A stretch of 64,000 nt of DNA, from contig CAWFIT010000001.1 of NCBI GenBank assembly GCA_963815965.1, positions 682,001 to 746,000 on the forward strand, written 5' to 3'. Positions 17,578 through 24,828 of the stretch are shown here, piece by piece. The notes beneath the pieces were generated by a model. The model was not told the DNA's origin, did not search any database, and worked only from the letters and a program-made list of their open reading frames with translations. The stretch's first letter is position 1; each line of letters begins with the position of its first letter. The position numbers were made by a program, and so were the translations under genes. The DNA is from DASVFB01 sp963815965 (GTDB taxonomy: Bacteria; Actinomycetota; Thermoleophilia; Gaiellales; Gaiellaceae).

Positions 17578-18095
17578 ATGTCAATCAACGACCTGATCGC
17601 TATCTTCCACCACCGCTGGTCGGCACCCGTCCTCGCCGAGCTGCTGCGGCAAAAAGGCTCTCGCTTCGCGGCGCTCGTGGGAACGCTCGGCGTCGGCCGC
17701 GAGTCGCTGCGGCGGACGCTCGACTCATTGCTCGAGCTCGGGCTCGTTGCGCGGAACCCGGGCTACGGCCACCCGCTGCGGCCCGGAGTATGTCCTCACG
17801 CGAAGCGGGGAGGTCGCCGCGCGCCGCTGCGCGAAGCTGCTCGAGTCGGTCGACGAGGACGAGGTGCTCCTCCGTAAGTGGTCGCTGCCCATCCTCGCCG
17901 CGCTCACACAGCCGGCGCGCTTCTCCGAGCTTCGCGCCGCGCTGCCGGGCGTGACGCCGCGCGCGCTCGCGCTCGCGCTCAAGGACCTCCAGGGCGCCAG
18001 ACCTCGTCGAGCGCCGCATCGAGGACGCCTATCCGCCGCGGAGCCTCTACTCGGCAACCCCGTCCGGCCGCAGGCTGCAACGGATCGTCGCGTGA
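17578..18095 (+). pseudogene. HxlR/winged-helix regulator with two tandem domains, broken by two +1 frameshifts
   Basis: Reading through two extra bases (near 17781-17786 and at 17999) gives a 171-residue protein with two successive winged-helix units. The first contains HHRWSAPVLAELLRQKGSRFAALV, LRRTLDSLLELGLVARNPGYG and YVLTRSGE. The second contains LRKWSLPILAALTQPARFSELRAALPGVTPRALALALKDLQ and SLYSATPSGRRL. HxlR proteins normally have one domain and dimerise, so a tandem form may act as a covalent dimer. It is divergent from the VOC gene. Both breaks are extra bases, as elsewhere in this window, so the gene may be intact in the cell. Confidence 0.75.
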
Positions 18096-18137
18096 TGCGC
18101 TTGCAAAGCGTCTTCGCCTGAGGGACGCTTCCGGCGA

Positions 18138-19727
18138 ATGACGACTGCGCTCCCGTCGGGAACGGTCACGTTCCTGTTCACCGACATCGAAGGCTCGACG
18201 CGACTGCTTCGCGAGCTCGGCCGCACCGCGTACGGTCGGCGGCTCGCGGCGCATCGCGAGCTGATCGAAGGCGCGGTCGACCTGCACGACGGTCGCGTGG
18301 TCGACACGCAAGGCGATGCGTTCTTCTGCGTCTTCCAGGACGCAGCGAGTGCGCTCGCAGCGGCCGTCCAGGCCCAACGCGGGCTTGCGTCGGATCCGGA
18401 TCTTCCTCGTGTGCGGATGGGCTTGCACACCGGCGGCGCCACCGTCGCCGACAACGGCTATCTCGGTGTCTCCGTCCACCGCGCGCAGCGAGTGTGCTCG
18501 GCGGCGCACGGCGGGCAGATCCTGCTCTCGAACGCGACCCGCGAGATCGTCGAGGACGACCTGCCGCGCGGGGTTGACGTGCGCGACCTGGGCGAGCACG
18601 AGCTCAAGGACCTCGACCGGCCCGCGCGCCTGTTCCAGGCGATCGTCGACGGGCTGGCCTCGAACTTTCCGCCTCCTCGAACAGGCGCACCGGATCCCGC
18701 CGCCGGCCCCTCAGTGCAGGGCCGAGCGCTCTCGAGAAAGTTCCTGTTGATCCTGGGCGCGGTCGTGCTCGTGGCCGGAATCGCGATCGCTTATGCCGTG
18801 TTTGGCCGGGGATCCGGAGATCCGGCGCTTTCCAGCATCGAGCCGAACTCGGTGGGGATCATCGATCCCGGTCGAAATGCGCTTGTCGACAAAGTGCCGG
18901 TCGGGAACCAACCGACGCAAATCGCCGTCGGCGGCGACTCCGTCTGGGTCGCGAACGCGGGCGACCGGACGGCGATGAAAATCGACCCCGAGACGAGCAC
19001 GGTCGAGCTCACGCGTGATACCAAACTGGACGGGCTGGCTCTGACCGCCGCGGACGCCGGCATGTGGGAAGGAGGAAGCCTTGGTAGCCGATTCGCTGTT
19101 ACCCGCGTCGACGCGGGGTACGGCACTGTCACCGGCCCGAGGCCTTTCGTGATGAAGCCAGCGACGCTCAGGGGCTTCCACGTCCCCTTGCCCTTCGGAA
19201 TAGTGGTCGCGAACGGTGCTCTCTGGCTGGCCCAAGGAGACACCTTCGCGGAAGCGGATCCTCGCACCTTGCGCGTTCGCTCGCGCCACCCAGACGTCGC
19301 GACATTCGCAATCGACATGGTCAGCGGCGATGGCTCGCTGTGGATCCTGAACGGAGCAGCCCCCGGACAAGGCGGGCAAGGATCGGTGACGTCATACCGC
19401 CTCGGGATCGTCTCTGAGCCAACCTCCGTCGGGCAGGACGCGGAGGCGATCGCGTACGGCGCCGGTTCCGTTTGGGTCGGACTTGCCTCGGGAGCCGTTA
19501 AGCGGATCGACCCAAAACTGCACGAGGTCGATGGCACCGTCAAGAGCGCTGGAGGACTGGTCGATCTCGCGGTGGGCGAAGGTTCGCTGTGGGTCGCACG
19601 ACGCGTGTCGCCGACGGTTGACCGGATCGATCCGGTAACGCTCAAGGTGACCGACACGATCGACATCGACACGACGCCCGGGAGCATCGCAGTCGGCTTC
19701 GGCAAGGTCTGGGTGACCGCGTACTAG
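18138..19727 (+). CDS. Class III nucleotide cyclase with transmembrane segment and extracellular beta-propeller
   Basis: The N-terminal 170 residues form a class III adenylate/guanylate cyclase domain: TVTFLFTDIEGSTRLLREL with the two metal Asp region, VVDTQGDAFFCVF, VRMGLHTGG, and NRA/HRAQRVCSAAHGGQIL. A single membrane helix (LLILGAVVLVAGIAIAYAVF, about 197-216) follows. The remaining 310 residues are YVTN/NHL-type repeats (SVWVANAGD, SLWVARRVS, KVWVTAY) that would form a propeller outside the membrane. The layout suggests an outside sensor that controls cAMP or cGMP synthesis. It lies 42 bases after the HxlR gene. Confidence 0.85.
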   Translation: MTTALPSGTVTFLFTDIEGSTRLLRELGRTAYGRRLAAHRELIEGAVDLHDGRVVDTQGDAFFCVFQDAASALAAAVQAQRGLASDPDLPRVRMGLHTGGATVADNGYLGVSVHRAQRVCSAAHGGQILLSNATREIVEDDLPRGVDVRDLGEHELKDLDRPARLFQAIVDGLASNFPPPRTGAPDPAAGPSVQGRALSRKFLLILGAVVLVAGIAIAYAVFGRGSGDPALSSIEPNSVGIIDPGRNALVDKVPVGNQPTQIAVGGDSVWVANAGDRTAMKIDPETSTVELTRDTKLDGLALTAADAGMWEGGSLGSRFAVTRVDAGYGTVTGPRPFVMKPATLRGFHVPLPFGIVVANGALWLAQGDTFAEADPRTLRVRSRHPDVATFAIDMVSGDGSLWILNGAAPGQGGQGSVTSYRLGIVSEPTSVGQDAEAIAYGAGSVWVGLASGAVKRIDPKLHEVDGTVKSAGGLVDLAVGEGSLWVARRVSPTVDRIDPVTLKVTDTIDIDTTPGSIAVGFGKVWVTAY

Positions 19728-19730
19728 GAA

Positions 19731-21137
19731 TCAGGCGGGGAAGACGACCTCCGCCCGCGTGCCTTCGCCGCGCACGAGCTCGAAGCGGCCGTTGAGCTCG
19801 TCCCGCACGAGCGCGCGCACGATCGAAAGGCCGGTCCCGGTCTCGCCGCCGCTCGCGCCGGCGCCCGAGTCGGCGATCGCGAGCACGACGTCGCCGTTTC
19901 GCTGCGTGAGCTCGATGCGCACCTCCTCGCCGCCGTGCTCGAGCGCGTTCTGCAGCAGCTCGCTGAAGACGAGGGCGAGCGCCGTCGCGCGCGAGCCGGC
20001 GAGGGCGACCGGCTCGAGCGCCGACTCGACGTGCTTGCCGCCGCCGATCCCCTGCACGAGCATCGCTCGGAGCCGGTCGAGCAGGTCGTCGAGCAGCACA
20101 TCGTCGTCTCGCCGCTCGGTGAGGACCTCGTGCACCGCGGCGATCGCGAGGATCCGGTTCACCGAGTGCTCGAGCGCCTCCCGCGGGTCGACGCCGTCGG
20201 TTGCGCGCGCCTGCAGGCGGAGCAGGGACGCGACCGTCTGCAAGTTGTTCTTGACGCGGTGGTGGATCTCCTGGGCGAGCACGCCGCGCAACACGGCACG
20301 GCCATGCTCGAGCGCGACAGCGGCGTGGTGGGCGATCGAGACAAGCAACTGCCGGTCGTCCTCGGTGAACGGCGTGTCGCGGTCGCAGACGAGCTCGCCG
20401 ATCTGGCGTCCGCGCCAGCGGAGGGGCAGCCGCTCGGCGTACGCCCCGGCGCGGCCCTCGGGCCACGCGATCTCGCCGTCGTCGAGCACGATCGCGGCGC
20501 CCGTGGCGCCGAGCGCGTCCATCGTCGTGCGCACGATCGCCGCCAGCGACTCCTCGAGGTAGAGCGAGTCCGAGACGGCCTCGGAGATTCGCGCCAGCGC
20601 CTCCAGCTCGACAAGCCGCCGCTGCGTGGCCGCGTAGAGGCGCGCGTGCTGGATCGACTGCGCCACCTGCGCCGCGATCGCCAGCAAGAGGCCGATCTCG
20701 CCCTGCGTGAAGTCGCGCGGCTCGATCGTGCGGACGTTGAGCGCGCCCTCGAGCTTGTCGCGCGCGAGGATCGGCACGGCGAGGATCGACTGGAACCGGT
20801 CCTCGGGAAGGTTCGGGAAGGACTTGAAGCGCGGATCGAGGTGCGCCTCGGTCGGCAGCATCACGGGCAGGCGCTCCTGGGCGGCGACTCCCGTGATTCC
20901 CTCCCCGAGCGACAGTCGGGGACGTTTCGTCATCTCCTCGACGCGCGTCCCGTACGTTGCGCGAAGCACGAGCTCTGTGCTGCGCTCGTCGTAGAGGTAG
21001 ACGAAGCAAGCATCGGCGCCGAGCGCGTCGGCCACCTTGCGCGCGACGAGGGCGAGCACCTCCTCGAGATCGAGCGTCGAGTTGACCGCCTCGATGGTTT
21101 CCGTCAGGAGCTGCAGGTGTCGCCTTGTCTCGTCCAT
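19731..21137 (-). CDS. Soluble sensor histidine kinase, GAF-GAF-HisKA_2 (PdtaS-like)
   Basis: A 468-residue kinase without membrane segments. GAF domain 1 (about 10-160) starts at NSTLDLEEVLALVARKVADAL, and GAF domain 2 (about 180-320) follows RRLVELEALARISEAV. The HisKA_2 box EIHHRVKNNLQTVASLLRLQ carries the phospho-acceptor His. The ATPase part has ELLQNALEHGG (N box), IADSGAGAS and GTGLSIVRALV. This architecture matches PdtaS, which phosphorylates ANTAR regulators such as the one at 16221. The ATG at 21137 was chosen because longer forms would run into the divergent membrane gene, leaving a 21-base gap. Confidence 0.9.
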   Translation of the reverse strand: MDETRRHLQLLTETIEAVNSTLDLEEVLALVARKVADALGADACFVYLYDERSTELVLRATYGTRVEEMTKRPRLSLGEGITGVAAQERLPVMLPTEAHLDPRFKSFPNLPEDRFQSILAVPILARDKLEGALNVRTIEPRDFTQGEIGLLLAIAAQVAQSIQHARLYAATQRRLVELEALARISEAVSDSLYLEESLAAIVRTTMDALGATGAAIVLDDGEIAWPEGRAGAYAERLPLRWRGRQIGELVCDRDTPFTEDDRQLLVSIAHHAAVALEHGRAVLRGVLAQEIHHRVKNNLQTVASLLRLQARATDGVDPREALEHSVNRILAIAAVHEVLTERRDDDVLLDDLLDRLRAMLVQGIGGGKHVESALEPVALAGSRATALALVFSELLQNALEHGGEEVRIELTQRNGDVVLAIADSGAGASGGETGTGLSIVRALVRDELNGRFELVRGEGTRAEVVFPA

Positions 21138-21158
21138 CGTCCGTCGTATTCTCTCCAC

Positions 21159-21638
21159 GTGGACAAGTACGAGTGGCTGCTCTTCCTGCACATGACCGGC
21201 GCCTTCCTCTTCCTGGGCGCGGCCGTCGTGGCGATGGTCTTCACCATCGCGGCGCTGCGACGGGAGCGGCCGAGTGAGATCGCGCTGCTCCTTCGCCTGA
21301 CCGCCCGGACGACCCCCGCGTTCGGCATCGGGGGACTGCTTCTGATCGTCTTCGGCCTCTGGCTCGTCGACGACGCGGGGTACGGATACGGCGACGCCTG
21401 GATCGTCGCCGCGTTGGTCTTGTTCGTGCTCTCGAACGTCTTCGGCGCCGTGGGAGGAGGGCGCGGCAAGCCCGGGATGGAGCTTGCCGAACGCCTCGCG
21501 GCGGAAGGCGACCAGCCGAGCGCCGAGCTCAAGTCGGCGCTCCGCGACCCCCTCGTGCTGTTCCTCGACTTCGGCGCAGCAGTCCTGGGCTTCGCCGTCC
21601 TCGTGCTCATGATCTGGAAACCCGGAGCCGGCGGATGA
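21159..21638 (+). CDS. Small four-helix membrane protein (DUF2269/CopD-like)
   Basis: A 159-residue integral membrane protein with four hydrophobic segments, starting from GTG (VDKYEWLLFLHMTGAFLFLGAAVVAMVF). The HMTGAFLFLG pattern in helix 1 resembles DUF2269 and CopD-like proteins, where the His may be functional. The gene overlaps its downstream paralogue by ATGA, and the pair probably forms a heteromeric membrane unit. No transport substrate or enzymatic role can be assigned from sequence. Confidence 0.75.
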   Translation: MDKYEWLLFLHMTGAFLFLGAAVVAMVFTIAALRRERPSEIALLLRLTARTTPAFGIGGLLLIVFGLWLVDDAGYGYGDAWIVAALVLFVLSNVFGAVGGGRGKPGMELAERLAAEGDQPSAELKSALRDPLVLFLDFGAAVLGFAVLVLMIWKPGAGG

Positions 21639-22078
21639 TCGCGTTCCTCCGTCCCAATGCGTGGGACTTCCCGCTTTTCGTGCACGTCCTCGGAGCAGTG
21701 GTCCTCTTCGGCGGGGTCGCGGCCGTCGCCATCCTCGCCTTCACCGCCCAGCGGATGCCGGCGCAGGCCAAGTTCGCCCGCCGCACGGCGTTCGTCACGT
21801 TGCTCGCGGTGGTCTGGCCGGCGTACATCGTGATGCGCGTCGGCGCGCAGTTGATCTTCAACAAGGAAGACCTCGATCCCGACATGCCGACGTGGATCAG
21901 CACAGGCATCGTCGTCGGCGACGGCGGCGCGCTCGTGCTGATCGGCCTCACCGTGCTGGGCTGGCTCGCCCTGCGGCGGCGGCCGAGCGTCGGCCGCTAC
22001 TTCGCCGGCCTGGCCGGCGTTTACCTCCTGGCGCTCGGCGTCGCGTGGTGGGCGATGTCGGCCAAGCCCGGCGCGTAG
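21635..22078 (+). CDS. Small four-helix membrane protein, paralogue of the preceding gene
   Basis: A 147-residue protein with the same plan as its neighbour: FPLFVHVLGAVVLFGGVAAVAILAF as helix 1 with the His-x2-Gly pattern, then VVWPAYIVMRVGAQ and two more helices. The two proteins are clearly related although not close, so the pair looks like an old tandem duplication kept as a translationally coupled unit (ATGA overlap). The function is unknown. Confidence 0.75.
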   Translation: MIAFLRPNAWDFPLFVHVLGAVVLFGGVAAVAILAFTAQRMPAQAKFARRTAFVTLLAVVWPAYIVMRVGAQLIFNKEDLDPDMPTWISTGIVVGDGGALVLIGLTVLGWLALRRRPSVGRYFAGLAGVYLLALGVAWWAMSAKPGA

Positions 22079-22146
22079 AGCCTCCTAACAGAATCCTTAC
22101 TGCAGCTGGTGAGTTTTTTCATAGGCGAGGAATAGCGTCGCCACCA

Positions 22147-22401
22147 GTGAGCGCTGTCGCCTACGACCTGCGTGGAACGCGTGGCTACCTCGTCGCCGAC
22201 GCGCACGGAAGGCTGGTCGGACGCGTCGAATGTCCCATGTACGGGACGACGCCCGACGAGCCGGATGCGCTCGCGGTTCGCACCGGCTTCTTCGCGCGCA
22301 AGCGGCGCCTCGTTCCTGCGGAGGCGATCGAGCAGATCGACGGGCGAAGCCGGGTGATCGGACTGCGCGTCGACCGCGAAGGCCTGCTCAGCTTTCTGTA
22401 G
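22147..22401 (+). CDS. Small PRC-barrel-like protein
   Basis: An 84-residue protein beginning with GTG (VSAVAYDLRGTRGYLVADAHGRLVGRVECPMYG). The pattern of a short first strand, LVADAHGRLVGRVE and VPAEAIEQIDGRSRVIGLRVDREGLL is PRC-barrel-like, a fold used for RNA or protein contacts. A TAGCGT box (22133-22138) 8 bases before the start suggests a leaderless transcript. The upstream string GTTTTTTCA..GGCGA..AATAG resembles that before the gene at 31713. The functional assignment is weak. Confidence 0.6.
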   Translation: MSAVAYDLRGTRGYLVADAHGRLVGRVECPMYGTTPDEPDALAVRTGFFARKRRLVPAEAIEQIDGRSRVIGLRVDREGLLSFL

Positions 22402-22486
22402 TCAACGCCTTTTCTTGGCGGTGCGTCCGGAATAGAATTGGAGGTGGCTCCGGCGCGATGCGGCGGTCCGGGGCCGACTGACGGCA

Positions 22487-22654
22487 GACTGCGGGGTGTC
22501 CTCTGGGCACCCTGCAGTTCTCTCGGCCGAAAATGCTGGGCACTTTCGGCCGGGTAGACCGGACGGGCACGCTTCGCGTGCGCGTCCTTTGGTGCCTGTT
22601 GAGACGTCGCTGCCTCCGTCGACGTTAGTGAGCAGGGCGGCCAAGCCGCCCTGC
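22487..22654. ncRNA. Candidate structured RNA: four successive strong hairpins in an intergenic region
   Basis: In the 275-base gap between two plus-strand genes there are four consecutive inverted repeats. H1 is 22487-22498 with 22508-22519 (12 pairs, two wobbles). H2 is 22524-22532 with 22544-22552 (9 perfect pairs, extendable). H3 is 22561-22572 with 22576-22587 (11 pairs, one mismatch, 3-base loop). H4 is 22632-22641 with 22645-22654 (10 perfect pairs, CAA loop). GGGCAC occurs in or beside H1, H2 and H3. There is no U-run, so these are not ordinary terminators. It could be a small RNA, a long leader for the gene at 22677, or a repeat. The strand is undetermined. Confidence 0.45.
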
Positions 22655-22676
22655 CGGCGGACTGTCCCTCAGCGAG

Positions 22677-23312
22677 ATGTCATCCGCGAGAATGGATCAC
22701 CAGGTGATGGAAATGACGCTTCCGTTCTCGTTGCACGGCCGCAAGGGGACGGTGACGGTCGTGTACCGGGCGAATGACGATCCGGAGCGTTGGGGATACG
22801 GCGTCCTGGGCCTTCCCTGGCCACCGAGTCTCGCCGCGGGACTGCCTGTGCTCGAGGCGCGTGTGTCGTCTCCGCTCGAAGGCTACGCGGCGGCGATGGG
22901 CTGGATCCAGGTCGTGCGAATCCACGTCTCGGAGGCGAGTACATCGATGGTGGCCGGCGGTGACAAGGCGCCACCAGGCGAGCACGCTTGGGTCGACGGG
23001 CCGCCTCAGCTACGGGGACTCGGCGTACCGTTCGTGTCGTTCGGGCAGTCCCCGTCGCTGTTCGACGCACCGGCTTCGACCGAGAGCGACATTCGCTTCG
23101 TAGCCGACTCCTTCCTGACGGCGAGCCCCGATGCGCTGATCAGCCGGCGTTCGCGAGCCTGTTGCGGCCTTCGCTGGGGCTACTCCACAAAGTCCGGTCA
23201 AGAGCCCGAACTCCTTCCCCCCAGTCCGCTCGCCGCGACCGACTGGCAGCAGGCGTTGCCTCTCCTCGAAGAGAACTTCCCCGACTGGACCTTCGAACCA
23301 GCCTGGTCCTGA
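22677..23312 (+). CDS. Conserved-looking hypothetical protein
   Basis: A 211-residue soluble protein of unknown family with no clear membrane segment or catalytic motif. Visible landmarks are HGRKGTVTVVYRANDDPERWGYGVLGLPW and LGVPFVSFGQSPSLFDAP near the middle, and WQQALPLLEENFPDWTFEPAW at the C-terminus. Two starts are possible, ATG 22677 and ATG 22692. The first has a weak AGCGAG just upstream. It follows the structured region at 22487-22654, which could be its 5' leader. Codon usage is normal for this genome, so I regard it as real. Confidence 0.6.
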   Translation: MSSARMDHQVMEMTLPFSLHGRKGTVTVVYRANDDPERWGYGVLGLPWPPSLAAGLPVLEARVSSPLEGYAAAMGWIQVVRIHVSEASTSMVAGGDKAPPGEHAWVDGPPQLRGLGVPFVSFGQSPSLFDAPASTESDIRFVADSFLTASPDALISRRSRACCGLRWGYSTKSGQEPELLPPSPLAATDWQQALPLLEENFPDWTFEPAWS

Positions 23313-23328
23313 TCGGTACGCTGCCCGC

Positions 23329-23544
23329 GTGATCCCGTGGCTCATCTTTGCCCTGGTGGCCGTACCCCTGGTCGTCGTCGGCTTCGTGGCCACACGTCGC
23401 AAAACGGTCGCCGGCGAGCATCCCGCGAGCGAAGACGCGAACGAAAAAGCGCTAACGGAGCAGGAGTTCGCCGAGGCGGAGGCCTACGAGGCGAAGTGGC
23501 GTGAGGAGGACAAGGAGAGATACCACCAGGAGCGCTTCCCCTAG
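23329..23544 (+). CDS. Small single-helix membrane protein with acidic tail
   Basis: A 71-residue protein starting from GTG. Residues 3-21 (PWLIFALVAVPLVVVGFVA) form one membrane helix, followed by RRK, which predicts a cytoplasmic tail. The remaining 45 residues are strongly charged and helical (EKALTEQEFAEAEAYEAKWREEDKERYHQERF). It begins 16 bases after the previous gene. The function is unknown. Confidence 0.6.
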   Translation: MIPWLIFALVAVPLVVVGFVATRRKTVAGEHPASEDANEKALTEQEFAEAEAYEAKWREEDKERYHQERFP

Positions 23545-23590
23545 TCACGGTCGACTGCGCGAGCGTCATCGCACTCGACGCTGACTGAGC

Positions 23591-24820
23591 CTAGAGGCGG
23601 CCGCGGGCCAAGTCGATCAGGCGGTCGAGCACGCGGTCGTCCTGGCGCAGGCCGTCGTGGTCGTACTCGTTCGTCAGCCACATGCGCAAGCCCTTGATTC
23701 GCGCGGCCGTCTCTTCTGAGAACGCACTCTCGACGTACATGTCCTCGGCGTACACGGCTGCCGCGGCGGGTACCTCGTTCGCCTCCAGCCGCTCGCCGTC
23801 GTAGAGCTGCGGCCACTCGTGCTCGGCGAGCAGCTCGGCGGCCTCGCGCAGCGGCGCGAGCGCGCCGTAGTCCTCGAACATCCACGAGTAGACCATCTCC
23901 CCGGTGAAAAGCTCCGGCGTCGACGCGAACTCGTCGGGAAGCACACGCTCGGCCGACCACCGCGTCGCGCAGCCGTCGGCGTAGCACGCCTCGTGCACGA
24001 TCGCGTAGAGCGGGTTGCGCGCGAAGCTCGTTGCCTCCTCGACGTCGTGCCGGAATACCGGCGAGTCGGGCGGGCGCTCCAGGAGGTAGTGCAGCCTCTC
24101 CGCGCCGTCGCTCATCCCGAGCATCGCGCCAAGCTGGCGGAAGCGCCGCGGCGTCAGCCGGTCGCCCGACGGGAGCCGCAAGTCGTCCTCGGCAAGGCGG
24201 GCGTGAATCGCGAGCACGCGGTCGAGATCTTCCGGATACCGCGCGTAGAAGCGCCGGTTGCGCTCGCGCACGCGCTCGTAAGTCGCGCGATAGACATCGT
24301 CCGTCGGTCGCGCGACCGGCGGGATCCCGCCCGTGACGAATGCCTCACGCAACGACTCCGGCGCGATCGACAGGTACGTGCACACGCAGAAGCCGCCGAA
24401 GCTCTGCCCGAGGACGCTCCAGCCCTCGATGCCGAGCTCCTGACGGATCAGCTCCGCGTCGCGCACGATCGCGTCGGCGCGGTGTAGCTGGAGGTACGCC
24501 GCCTGCTGCTCCGGGGTCTTCCCAGGCAGCGAGCCGACGGGCGTGGAACGACCGGTGCCGCGCTGGTCGAGCAGCAGAACGCGGTAGTCCTTCAGCGCGC
24601 GCGCCAGCCAGCCCGGCGACTTCGCATCGGCCGGACGCGGCGGCTCGTGACCCGGGCCGCCCTGGAAAAAGACGAGAACGGGCCGCTCGCCGCCGTCCTC
24701 AGCCGCGACCTCGCGCGCGAAGACGACGATGCGCTCGCCGTCCGTCCGTGCGTGGTCGAGCGGTAGCGCGAACTCGTGGTCCGTGAGAGCGAGGCCGCGG
24801 ATGCGGCGCGTCACCGCCAT
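23591..24820 (-). CDS. Proline iminopeptidase-like alpha/beta hydrolase (S33)
   Basis: A 409-residue serine hydrolase resembling actinobacterial prolyl aminopeptidases. The oxyanion segment FFQGGPGHEPPRP, LLLDQRGTGRSTPV and the nucleophile elbow VLGQSFGGFC (Ser about 145) are clear. The usual Asp and His lie in the C-terminal third (LYDGERLEAN, TNEYDHDGLR). No signal peptide is present. The ATG at 24820 lies 8 bases downstream of the glnA stop with GAG upstream, so it is probably the last gene of the long minus-strand run. Cleavage of N-terminal proline from peptides is the family activity and is inferred here. Confidence 0.85.
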   Translation of the reverse strand: MAVTRRIRGLALTDHEFALPLDHARTDGERIVVFAREVAAEDGGERPVLVFFQGGPGHEPPRPADAKSPGWLARALKDYRVLLLDQRGTGRSTPVGSLPGKTPEQQAAYLQLHRADAIVRDAELIRQELGIEGWSVLGQSFGGFCVCTYLSIAPESLREAFVTGGIPPVARPTDDVYRATYERVRERNRRFYARYPEDLDRVLAIHARLAEDDLRLPSGDRLTPRRFRQLGAMLGMSDGAERLHYLLERPPDSPVFRHDVEEATSFARNPLYAIVHEACYADGCATRWSAERVLPDEFASTPELFTGEMVYSWMFEDYGALAPLREAAELLAEHEWPQLYDGERLEANEVPAAAAVYAEDMYVESAFSEETAARIKGLRMWLTNEYDHDGLRQDDRVLDRLIDLARGRL

Positions 24821-24828
24821 CGCCAGCT

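Noticed and set aside
19935..21158. A long N-terminal extension of the membrane protein gene at 21159
   Set aside because: It is antisense to the histidine kinase and rich in Arg/Val/Asp. The credible protein starts at GTG 21159 with a membrane helix.
22388..22644. Short minus-strand reading frames in the structured intergenic region
   Set aside because: They have no recognisable motif or ribosome-binding site, and the same bases form strong hairpins.
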